Shown here: positions 50,714-57,544 of the stretch, in pieces
Layout: the number at the start of each line of letters is the position of its first letter
Numbering within the stretch: the first letter of the stretch is position 1
NCBI RefSeq assembly: GCF_003096095.1
Contig: NZ_CP015453.1
Coordinates: forward strand, 372,001 to 436,000
Length of the DNA stretch: 64,000 nt
Source: Dietzia psychralcaliphila
Lineage (GTDB): Bacteria; Actinomycetota; Actinomycetes; Mycobacteriales; Mycobacteriaceae
Direction of reading: 5' to 3'
Made by a program: the position numbers and the translations under genes
Notes under the pieces: generated by a model
The model's database searches: none
Told to the model about the DNA's origin: nothing
The model's input: only the letters and a program-made list of their open reading frames with translations

Positions 50714-51253
50714 ATGTCCGTGCCGCCTGGGTCGACCGTGCCGCTTGGGTCGACACGGCAGACAGGCCCGCCGGTGGTATCCGTGTCCCTGACGTCTCAC
50801 CGATCCGCGGACGAGCAGCTGGTCCGGCGGGCCCTGGTGGTGGCCGGCGACACGCCTGAGCAGGACGTGCCGGTCGGGGCGATCGTGGTGGGCCCGGACG
50901 GTCGGGAGCTGGCCGCCGCCACCAATCGCCGCGAGGCCGACGGGGATCCCTTCGCCCACGCCGAGGTGCTGGCGCTGCGCGAGGCGGCCCGGGTACTGGG
51001 CGACGGCTGGCGCCTGGAGGACTGCACCCTCGTCGTGACCCTCGAGCCGTGCACGATGTGCGCGGGCGCCGCGGTCGCGGCGCGGGTGGGCCGCGTGGTC
51101 TTCGGCGCGTGGGAGCCCCGCACCGGGGCCTGCGGTTCGCTCTGGGACGTGGTCCGCGACCGTCGACTGGTCCACCGCCCGGAGGTCCGGGGCGGGGTGC
51201 TGGAGGCCGAGTGCGCAGCGCTGCTGGAGCAGTTCTTCCGCGCCCGGCGGTGA
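50714..51253 (+). CDS. tadA: tRNA-specific adenosine deaminase
   Basis: 179-residue zinc deaminase that converts A34 to inosine in tRNA-Arg(ACG), which is encoded near 34.2 kb. The zinc site and proton shuttle are HAEVLALREA and PCTMCAGA. The N-terminus carries a short six-residue duplication (VPPGST, VPLGST) from an 18-bp repeat before the domain begins at about residue 30; a later start may be used. It follows its partner gene by 7 bp. Confidence 0.92.
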   Translation: MSVPPGSTVPLGSTRQTGPPVVSVSLTSHRSADEQLVRRALVVAGDTPEQDVPVGAIVVGPDGRELAAATNRREADGDPFAHAEVLALREAARVLGDGWRLEDCTLVVTLEPCTMCAGAAVAARVGRVVFGAWEPRTGACGSLWDVVRDRRLVHRPEVRGGVLEAECAALLEQFFRARR

Positions 51254-51354
51254 CGGGAACGTGACCGCGGTCCGGTGGAGGCCTGCCGCTCATCTCCGTA
51301 CGGTGGGTGAGGAGAGGCGCCGGGCACCGGCGCCGCGATCGAGAGGAGCACCAC

Positions 51355-51561
51355 ATGGGTGTGGGAGATAAGTTCTCGAACAAGGCCGAGGAGCTCGGCG
51401 GCCGCGCCAAGGAGTCCGCCGGCGCCGCGACCGGCGACCGCGACCTCCAGGCCGAGGGCCAGGCGGACCAGGGCAAGGCCGGCATCAAGCAGGGCGCCGA
51501 GAAGCTCAAGGACAAGGCCAACGAGGCCGCGAGCAAGCTCACCGGCAACGACAAGGCTTGA
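51355..51561 (+). CDS. CsbD-family stress protein
   Basis: 68-residue soluble protein with alternating charged residues and no Cys: KFSNKAEELGGRAKESAGAATGD and AGIKQGAEKLKDKANEA. The CsbD family is induced by general stress in many bacteria, but its molecular role is unknown. AGAGGAGCACC precedes the ATG, making translation likely. Confidence 0.87.
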   Translation: MGVGDKFSNKAEELGGRAKESAGAATGDRDLQAEGQADQGKAGIKQGAEKLKDKANEAASKLTGNDKA

Positions 51562-51620
51562 TACGCCCCGTCGAGCAGGCGATTTCCGCCTGCGGCCGCA
51601 TGTGAAGTAGCCTGATCGGC

Positions 51621-51711
51621 GGTGGCGTGTCCGAGCGGCCGAAGGTGCAGCACTCGAAATGCTGTGTTGGGTAACCCCCAACCGTGGGTTCAAATCCCAC
51701 CGCCACCGCCA
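51621..51711 (+). tRNA. tRNA-Ser (anticodon CGA)
   Basis: 91-base type II tRNA: acceptor GGTGGCG/CGCCACC, anticodon stem-loop CAGCA-CTCGAAA-TGCTG, long variable arm, T arm GGTTCAAATCC and encoded CCA. Third serine tRNA in the window. Confidence 0.95.
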
Positions 51712-51713
51712 CG

Positions 51714-51751
51714 GGAGAGTCCCGGAACTCATCGGAGTTCCGGGACTCTCC
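51714..51751. terminator. 17-bp perfect terminator hairpin
   Basis: Stem GGAGAGTCCCGGAACTC / GAGTTCCGGGACTCTCC, 4-base loop ATCG, followed by TCATTTCTC. It starts three bases after the tRNA and ends at the stop codon of the convergent tetR gene, so it likely serves both. Confidence 0.85.
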
Positions 51752-52396
51752 TCATTTCTCGGAGTGCGTAGAACTGCTCCGGTGGACCGGGTCGTCGCCC
51801 GGGAAGACTTCCGAGACGAAGTCCGGCAGGGCGGCGACTGCATGCAGAGTCGTGATCGCGGACTCGATCACGGTCTCCTGCGGCAGCCCGGACTCCTCGC
51901 CCAGCAACGCCAGCTCCTCGACACCGGCCAACCATGCGCGCGTGAGGACCAGCGCCATCGGGCCGGGCCGGGTCACCCCGATGCTGTGGAGGATGCGCAG
52001 GCTGATGGTGCGGTGCATGCCGTCGACGACCTGCTCCAGCATCGGGTCCACGGACCTGCCCGACCGCAGCACCGCCACGTAGTTGTCGCGGCGCCGCTGG
52101 ATGTAGCGCACCAGGGCCGTGATGATCGCGCGGGTCCCGTCCTCCGCGCTCGTCCCCTCGGGCACCTGGGTGAGCGACAGGACGTGCTCGGCGGCCGCGT
52201 GGACCACCGCCGTGAGATAGGTCAGCTTGGTGGGGAAGTAGTGGAAGAGCAGGCTGCGGGAGACACCGGCCCGCTCGGCGACGTCATCCATCGAGAGGGC
52301 GTGAAAAGGGACCGTCTCGAGGAGCCGGACCCCCAGGACCACGAGTTGGTCTCGGCGTTCGTGCCGGGAGAGCCGTCGGCCGCTCGTACCGGTCAT
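51752..52396 (-). CDS. TetR-family regulator
   Basis: 214-residue TetR protein. The helix-turn-helix is LETVPFHALSMDDVAERAGVSRSLLFHYF (about 26-54; landmark GVSRSLLFHYFPTK). The C-terminal ligand domain is helical and of unknown specificity. Its stop abuts the tRNA terminator. It is divergent from tgt across a 173-bp gap with 15/16-bp repeats and no clear palindrome. It could regulate a distant gene such as the alkB operon; this is speculation. Confidence 0.88.
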   Translation of the reverse strand: MTGTSGRRLSRHERRDQLVVLGVRLLETVPFHALSMDDVAERAGVSRSLLFHYFPTKLTYLTAVVHAAAEHVLSLTQVPEGTSAEDGTRAIITALVRYIQRRRDNYVAVLRSGRSVDPMLEQVVDGMHRTISLRILHSIGVTRPGPMALVLTRAWLAGVEELALLGEESGLPQETVIESAITTLHAVAALPDFVSEVFPGDDPVHRSSSTHSEK

Positions 52397-52414
52397 CGCT
52401 CACCTCGTCGTCGT

Positions 52415-52492
52415 CGTTTCCTGCCGCCGTCGTTTCCTGCCGCCGTCGTTTCCTGCCACTGCGTTTCCTGCCGCGGCGTTTCCCGCCGCCGT
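52415..52492. repeat. 15/16-bp tandem repeat, five copies
   Basis: CGTTTCCTGCCGCCGT-type units of 16, 16, 15, 15 and 16 bp lie in the gap between the tetR and tgt genes, close to the tetR start. Confidence 0.88.
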
Positions 52493-52569
52493 CGCGGGCT
52501 GCCGTCGTCGATTCCCCCCATCGTAGGGCCACGGCCGGCCGCCCGGACCGTCGTGCCACGATGGGACCC

Positions 52570-53856
52570 ATGTCGGATCACACACCCCCCACCCCGCGCG
52601 CGACCACCTTCGACGTGGGTTCCCGGATGGTCCTCGACGGCACCGCGGGGGGCCGGACCGGCGTCATCCACACCCCGCACGGAGACATCGCGACCCCGGC
52701 GTTCATCCCGGTCGGCACCAAAGCGACGGTCAAGACCCTGACGCCCGAGCAGGTCCGCTCGACCGGTGCACAGGCCGTCCTGGCCAACGCGTACCACCTG
52801 TACCTCCAGCCGGGCCACGACGTGGTCGACGCCGCCGGAGGCCTCGGTGAGTTCATGCGCTGGTCCGGGCCCACCTACACGGACTCCGGGGGCTTCCAGG
52901 TGATGAGCCTCGGGGTGGGGTTCAAGAAGGTGATCGAGATGTCGGCGGGCGCCGCCACGGCACCGGACGACTCCGCCACCAACAAGGGCCAGGGCCGGCT
53001 CGCCAAGGTCGACGAGGACGGTGTCACCTTCACCTCGCACCTCGACGGTTCGCCACACCGCTTCTCCCCGGAGGTGTCGATGCGGATCCAGCACGGCCTG
53101 GGCGCCGACATCATGTTCGCCTTCGACGAGCTCACCACCCTGATGAACACGCGGAAGTACCAGGAGAGTTCGGTGGAGCGGACCCGACGCTGGGCGCAGC
53201 GGTGCCTCGACGAGCACCAGCTGCTCTCCGAGCAGCGCACCCACCGGCCCGGGCAGTCGCTGTGGGGCGTGGTTCAGGGCGCGCAGTTCGAGGACCTGCG
53301 GCGACAGGCCGTGCGAGGGCTCGTGGAGATGAGCGACCGGGCTGAAGGCCAGGGGCGGCGCGGGTTCGGCGGTTACGGGATCGGCGGGGCGCTGGAGAAG
53401 GAGAACCTGGGCACGATCGTCGGCTGGTGCACCGAGGAGCTGCCCGAGGATCGGCCGCGCCACCTGCTGGGGATCAGTGAGCCCGACGACATCTTCACCG
53501 CCGTCGAGAACGGGGCCGACACCTTCGACTGCGTGGCCCCCACCCGTCTGGCCCGCCACGGCGGCATCTACACGCTGGACGGGCGGGTCAACGTCACCCG
53601 CGCCCAGTTCCGGCACGACCACACCCCGCTGGATCCCGAAGGCCCGTCCGAGGTCTCGCGCGATTACAGCCGGGCGTACCTCCACCACCTGTTCAAGGCC
53701 AAGGAGTTCCTCGGCTCGACCCTGCTGACGCTGCACAACCTGGCGTTCGTGGTACGTCTGGTCGACGAGGTACGCGCCGCGATGGAGGCCGGGCCGGATG
53801 AGTACGCGGCCTACAAGGCCGAGTTCCTGGGGCGGTACTACTCGGCAAAGGTCTGA
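52570..53856 (+). CDS. tgt: tRNA-guanine(34) transglycosylase, zinc ligands absent
   Basis: 428-residue Tgt that exchanges G34 of GUN-anticodon tRNAs (Asp, Asn, His, Tyr) for a queuine-type base. TIM-barrel motifs are present: TDSGGFQVMSL with Asp105, FAFDELTTLM, VVQGAQFEDLRRQ, GYGIGGALEKENL and FDCVAPTR with nucleophile Asp320. The zinc region is unusual: where bacterial enzymes have CxCxxC followed by a His, this protein reads DPEGPSEVSRDYSRAY (355-370), without cysteines; only His389 remains. An ATG nine bases upstream is an alternative start. Neighbouring yhhQ and gluQRS genes fit queuosine salvage. Confidence 0.9.
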   Translation: MSDHTPPTPRATTFDVGSRMVLDGTAGGRTGVIHTPHGDIATPAFIPVGTKATVKTLTPEQVRSTGAQAVLANAYHLYLQPGHDVVDAAGGLGEFMRWSGPTYTDSGGFQVMSLGVGFKKVIEMSAGAATAPDDSATNKGQGRLAKVDEDGVTFTSHLDGSPHRFSPEVSMRIQHGLGADIMFAFDELTTLMNTRKYQESSVERTRRWAQRCLDEHQLLSEQRTHRPGQSLWGVVQGAQFEDLRRQAVRGLVEMSDRAEGQGRRGFGGYGIGGALEKENLGTIVGWCTEELPEDRPRHLLGISEPDDIFTAVENGADTFDCVAPTRLARHGGIYTLDGRVNVTRAQFRHDHTPLDPEGPSEVSRDYSRAYLHHLFKAKEFLGSTLLTLHNLAFVVRLVDEVRAAMEAGPDEYAAYKAEFLGRYYSAKV

Positions 53857-53942
53857 GTCTGAGCTGGACTGCGCGCGGTGAGAAGTGCGCCCCGGAACCC
53901 GACGCGGCTGCCACAGCGGGGATGTCCTGGCAGGGTGGGGGC

Positions 53943-54599
53943 GTGACGAACGACCGACGCGACCTGCCTGCGGAGCTCGAGGCCGAGATGGCGAGGCGGA
54001 CCCCGTACGGGCTGCATCCCGAAGCGAAGACCGGGGCGCTCACAGAGCTCAGTGAAGCCGCCGCCGACGCCGCACGGAACCTCCTGGACAAAGCCGCCAG
54101 CCGGCTCGCCAGGGGGCAGGACGACCGGGCCGACCGCCTGATCGCCCGCGTCGTGGCGATGCCGTACGACGAGCACTGGGGATGCTGGCACGGGACCGCG
54201 ATGGCCGGGCAGCTCCTGTTCGACGCGCTGTCCACGATCGCCGAGGAATGGGCGGAGGCCCAGGAATCCCCGGAGGACTACGAGTCGGTCTACTGGCTCC
54301 ACGAGGACATGAACTGGGCCGTCGACGTCATGGACCCGGACAACCTCGCCGTCCTGCGAGAGACCCTGGAGACCATCGTCGCCGACGCCACCCTCCTCGG
54401 CATCAGCCCTCGCGAGTCCCGCGGGCTCGCTGCGGCCGCGGAGAGGATGCCCGCCCCGTCGATGCCGAAATCCGGGTGGACGGTCCCGCCCGACGCCTCC
54501 GAGATGCGTCGTGAGGAGATGATTCGCATCTACCTCGATGTCCTCGTCGATGTGATGAGGGTGATCGACACGAGCGGCGGCCCTCAGGACTCAAAGTAG
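53943..54599 (+). CDS. unknown protein, 218 residues
   Basis: Not recognised. A mainly helical acidic protein: LSEAAADAARNLLDKAASRLA, WGCWHGTAMAGQLLFDALSTIAEEW, then DPDNLAVLRETLETIVADA and a C-terminal helix DVLVDVMRVIDTS. No signal peptide or membrane segment is present. The start is GTG after a G-rich stretch. It lies between tgt and the CHY-type gene, converging on the latter with a 16-bp overlap, so a link with queuosine metabolism is only positional. Confidence 0.65.
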   Translation: MTNDRRDLPAELEAEMARRTPYGLHPEAKTGALTELSEAAADAARNLLDKAASRLARGQDDRADRLIARVVAMPYDEHWGCWHGTAMAGQLLFDALSTIAEEWAEAQESPEDYESVYWLHEDMNWAVDVMDPDNLAVLRETLETIVADATLLGISPRESRGLAAAAERMPAPSMPKSGWTVPPDASEMRREEMIRIYLDVLVDVMRVIDTSGGPQDSK

Positions 54600-54952
54600 A
54601 GCCGGTAGTGCAGCGAGCACCCCGGATTAAATGCGGTTCCGCAGGCCGGGCAGGCGCCGGTGGCCTGGTACTCGCTGATCTTCAGCGTGGTCCGGCACGC
54701 GCCACAGAGCAGGGCATCGGTGTCGAACTCGTCCCGCGGCCACACCGACAGCGCATGGTCGGTGGCGTCGGCGTGGCAGCGGAAACAGGGATAGAACTCG
54801 CCGCAACAGTGGAAGCGGATCGCGATGACGTCCAACGGGCCGTGGTAGTGGATGCACCTGGTCTGGTCGTCGACCGTCGCGCCGAGAACCGTCACCGCGG
54901 CGGGTCGAGCGGCGTCGCGCCCGTCGTCTGCGTCCCGGTCAGCGGAGGTCAT
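54584..54952 (-). CDS. CHY-type zinc-finger protein
   Basis: 122-residue protein with the CHY zinc finger pattern: CIHYHGPLDVIAIRFHCCGEFYPCFRCHADATDH, a cysteine/histidine cluster, then LCGACRTTL and GACPACGTAFNPGC with two further CxxC pairs. Such domains bind two to three zinc ions; eukaryotic CHY proteins act in ubiquitin pathways, while bacterial ones are uncharacterised. Its ATG overlaps the yhhQ stop (ATGA), so it is translationally coupled to a queuosine-precursor transporter. This suggests a role in that pathway, by association. Confidence 0.82.
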   Translation of the reverse strand: MTSADRDADDGRDAARPAAVTVLGATVDDQTRCIHYHGPLDVIAIRFHCCGEFYPCFRCHADATDHALSVWPRDEFDTDALLCGACRTTLKISEYQATGACPACGTAFNPGCSLHYRLYFES

Positions 54953-55839
54953 ACCGCCGATTGTGACAGGGAACCCGACAGTGCGGTCTGATAGCTGGGC
55001 TCGCGCTTCTTGATCCACGCGATCACCACGTACGTCACCGGCAGCAGGACCGCCTCGATGAGGGTCTTCCAGACGAACCCGATCACCACGTAGTTCCAGT
55101 AGTCGCCCGACCCGAGGACCATGCCCAGGGCGGGGGCGGCGATGGTGCAGAAGACGATGGTGTCCGCGAGCTGGCCCACCACGGTCGAGCCGAGCAGCCT
55201 GGCCCACAGGGTCTTCTCCCCGGTACGGCGCTTCATCCACACCAGGACGTAGCTGTTGAGCAGCTCGCCCACCACGTAGCCGGCCAGACCGGCAAGGAAG
55301 AACTGCGGGATCACGCCGGCCACAGCCTCGAACGCGTCCTGGTTCTCGTAGAACGGGGCCGGGGGCAGATGGACGGTAAACGTGAAGCTCAGCGCGGCCA
55401 ACGCCAGGACGGCGAATCCGGAGAGGACGACTCGGCGCATCGCCTTGAAGCCGTACACCTCGCTGATCACGTCGCCCAGCACGTACGCCAGTGGGAAGAG
55501 CAGGAAGGCTCCGTCGGTGACGAGCCCGTCGAGTGAGAGGAACCCGAGCTCGAAGCTCAGGTCGGGGAAGAGCAGGACGCCCTTGGTGCCGGTGACGTTG
55601 CTGATGAGCATGACGCCCACGAACAGGGCGATCAGGTAGCCGTAGTACGGGCTGGCGATGGTGGCGAAGACTGCGCGGTCGGTCCCGGTGCGGTCGCCGG
55701 GGGAGGCGTGGCCGGTGGGGGTCGGGTCGGAGGTGGTCGGGTCGGAGGAGTCCCGGGTGCTGCGCGCCGGCTCGGGAGTGGTCCCGTCCGGCCGCCCAGG
55801 CCCGCGGGGGTCAGGGTTCTGCTGCGATGAAGTGGTCAC
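54949..55839 (-). CDS. yhhQ: queuosine precursor transporter (YhhQ/VUT family)
   Basis: 296-residue membrane carrier of the DUF165/VUT family. In E. coli YhhQ imports preQ0 and preQ1; others take up queuine. The N-terminal 55 residues are hydrophilic and probably disordered (Pro/Ser/Thr). Six membrane helices follow, with family motifs LIALFVGVMLISNV, FPLAYVLGDVISEVYG and TVVGQLADTIVF. The start is GTG. It lies two genes from tgt and one from gluQRS. An intricate nested inverted repeat lies about 60 bp upstream. Confidence 0.9.
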   Translation of the reverse strand: MTTSSQQNPDPRGPGRPDGTTPEPARSTRDSSDPTTSDPTPTGHASPGDRTGTDRAVFATIASPYYGYLIALFVGVMLISNVTGTKGVLLFPDLSFELGFLSLDGLVTDGAFLLFPLAYVLGDVISEVYGFKAMRRVVLSGFAVLALAALSFTFTVHLPPAPFYENQDAFEAVAGVIPQFFLAGLAGYVVGELLNSYVLVWMKRRTGEKTLWARLLGSTVVGQLADTIVFCTIAAPALGMVLGSGDYWNYVVIGFVWKTLIEAVLLPVTYVVIAWIKKREPSYQTALSGSLSQSAV

Positions 55840-55897
55840 GGGCGTCGATTATCCGCGCCCGTCCGGCAGCCCGCGAATCCCGCGTATCCCGAGTCAC

Positions 55898-56003
55898 CCC
55901 GGTTGGCGGACAGCCCCACCTAGTTGGCGGACTCCTCGCCGATTCTCGGGCCGGATCTCGCGCGAGAAGTCCGCCAGGCGCGGGTCGATGTCCGCCAACC
56001 GGG
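55898..56003. promoter_or_regulatory. nested inverted repeats upstream of yhhQ
   Basis: Outer pair CCCGGTTGGCGGACA (55898-55912) and TGTCCGCCAACCGGG (55989-56003), perfect over 15 bp. An inner pair TGGCGGACT (55925-55933) / AGTCCGCCA (55968-55976) nests inside it, and a further TTCTCG/CGAGAA pair lies within that. The same nine-base core therefore occurs four times, two in each orientation. The role is unknown: an operator array, terminator for gluQRS, or structured RNA leader for yhhQ. Confidence 0.6.
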
Positions 56004-56102
56004 ATGGGGGATGGGGGACGGCCGGGGGATGGGGGGATGAGGGGATGGCGGGGCGTAGGGCGAGGGTCGGAGTGCGACGGGCAGGTGTGCCAGAGCCCAG
56101 GG

Positions 56103-57026
56103 TCAGGCGACGACCCAGGGGCCGGATCGGAGCGTGTCGGCGGTGACGACCCCGCGCAGGGCGTCGATCGAGTCCGCGCCGGGCGGTCCACCGAGCGAGG
56201 CGACGATCCGGGCGACGGCGGCCCTCGTCGTCGTCCCCTCCCGTGCCAGATCGGCCAATGTCACCGCGCCGTCCCGCTTGGCCAGGCGCTCGCCGGCCGC
56301 GTTGACCGCGAGCGGAACGTGGACGTATTCCGGCCGGGCCAGGCCGAGGAGCCCGGCCAGGTAGGCCTGGCGGGGGGTGGAGGGGAGGAGATCCTCGCCG
56401 CGGACGACCTGGTCCACGCCCTGGTCGGAGTCGTCGACGACGACGGCGAGGTTGTACGCCCACACGCCGTCGCCGCGACGCAGCACCACATCGTCCACAA
56501 CACCTGTATAGGGACCGTGGACGAGATCGTCGACGGTGAACTCAGGGATGGCGGCGCGCAACCGCAGGGCCGGCACGCGACCGGGACCGAGCGCCTCGCG
56601 GCGCAGTGCCCGCTCGGCGTCGGGGAGGTCGCGGCAAGTACCGGGGTAGGCGCCGGGCGGGGAGTGAGGGGCGCGCGGGGCCTCGGCGATCTCGCGGCGG
56701 GAGCAGTAGCACTCGTAGACCAGGCCGCGGCGGGCCAGGCGGTCGGCGGCGGCGGCGTAGGCGTCCGAGCGCTCGGACTCCCACATGATCTCGCCGTCCC
56801 AGTCGATCCCGATCGCCGCCAGGTCGGCGAGTTGGCGCTCGGCCACGCCGGGGCGGGCGCGGGCGGTGTCGAGGTCGTCGACGCGCATCCGGAACGCGCG
56901 GTCCGAGTCGCGGGCCAGCACCCACGCCACCACCGCGGTGCGCAGATTACCGAGGTGCAGGTCGCCCGACGGGCTGGGCGCGTACCGGCCGGCGCCGCGG
57001 AGAGGGATGCTGGCGGGGGATTCCAC
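56103..57026 (-). CDS. gluQ: glutamyl-queuosine tRNA(Asp) synthetase
   Basis: 307-residue truncated glutamyl-tRNA-synthetase homologue without an anticodon-binding domain; it attaches glutamate to queuosine 34 of tRNA-Asp. The HIGH-type motif is [10 protein letters not shown] (about 17-26). The zinc site is complete (CYC, then YPGTC), and the KMSKS-like site is RLAKRDG. The GTG start reading VESPAS is chosen, as the remaining upstream frame lacks family similarity. Its presence implies that tRNA-Asp in this organism carries queuosine. Confidence 0.92.
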   Translation of the reverse strand: MESPASIPLRGAGRYAPSPSGDLHLGNLRTAVVAWVLARDSDRAFRMRVDDLDTARARPGVAERQLADLAAIGIDWDGEIMWESERSDAYAAAADRLARRGLVYECYCSRREIAEAPRAPHSPPGAYPGTCRDLPDAERALRREALGPGRVPALRLRAAIPEFTVDDLVHGPYTGVVDDVVLRRGDGVWAYNLAVVVDDSDQGVDQVVRGEDLLPSTPRQAYLAGLLGLARPEYVHVPLAVNAAGERLAKRDGAVTLADLAREGTTTRAAVARIVASLGGPPGADSIDALRGVVTADTLRSGPWVVA

Positions 57027-57109
57027 GCCCTCAGGGTAGGCCGCGCGCCTGGCGAGGGCAGACGTGGCGGGAAGTGCCGGGCGCGGCGAGAGGTGCCAGA
57101 CTGGACGGC

Positions 57110-57463
57110 ATGAGCGCAGACGCCGACAACGCACGCCCCGACGCCGACGAGCGGACCCGCCTGACCGAGGAGCAGATCGCCGAGGGCCTGGCAGACCTGC
57201 CCGGCTGGGCGTTCTCCGAGGGGTCGCTGACCTACACCGCGGTGTGCGAGTCGCCGCAGGCAGCGATCAACCTGGTCTCCGCGATCGGCCAGGCCGCCAA
57301 CTCTCAGGACCACCACCCGGATCTGCTGTGGAGCTACGACGAGGTGACCCTGGACCTGCGCAGCCACGACGTCGACGGGGTGACCAAGCGGGACCTCCGG
57401 TTGGCGCGGTCGGTCTCGGCGCTGTCCGGGGAGTTCGACGCCACCCCGCTCGGGATGGACTGA
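57110..57463 (+). CDS. pterin-4a-carbinolamine dehydratase
   Basis: 117-residue PCD/DCoH enzyme that dehydrates 4a-hydroxytetrahydropterin or assists pterin recycling. The active-site histidines are in [19 protein letters not shown], and the second motif VTKRDLRLA is present. The N-terminal 15 residues are extra and hydrophilic. The ATG (MSADADN) is chosen, as the longer frame is unlike the family. It converges with the nuo operon across a 17-bp stem hairpin. Its link to aromatic amino acid hydroxylation is unknown here. Confidence 0.9.
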   Translation: MSADADNARPDADERTRLTEEQIAEGLADLPGWAFSEGSLTYTAVCESPQAAINLVSAIGQAANSQDHHPDLLWSYDEVTLDLRSHDVDGVTKRDLRLARSVSALSGEFDATPLGMD

Positions 57464-57473
57464 CCTACCCCAT

Positions 57474-57530
57474 CGAGAAGAGCGTTCCGCACACTTGCTC
57501 TCGGCAGATGCGGGCGGAACGCTCTTCTCG
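57474..57530. terminator. 17-bp stem between pcd and nuoN
   Basis: Perfect inverted repeat CGAGAAGAGCGTTCCGC / GCGGAACGCTCTTCTCG with a 23-base loop. It sits in the 81-bp gap between the two convergent genes and likely terminates both transcripts. Confidence 0.7.
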
Positions 57531-57544
57531 ACGAGGACTGAGGC

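Noticed and set aside
51752-52396. TetR divergent from tgt as a queuosine regulator
   Set aside because: No palindrome was found in the shared gap, only a simple tandem repeat, so the idea lacks sequence support.
55840-56102. preQ1 riboswitch in the yhhQ leader
   Set aside because: The conserved preQ1 aptamer bases are not present; only inverted repeats are seen.
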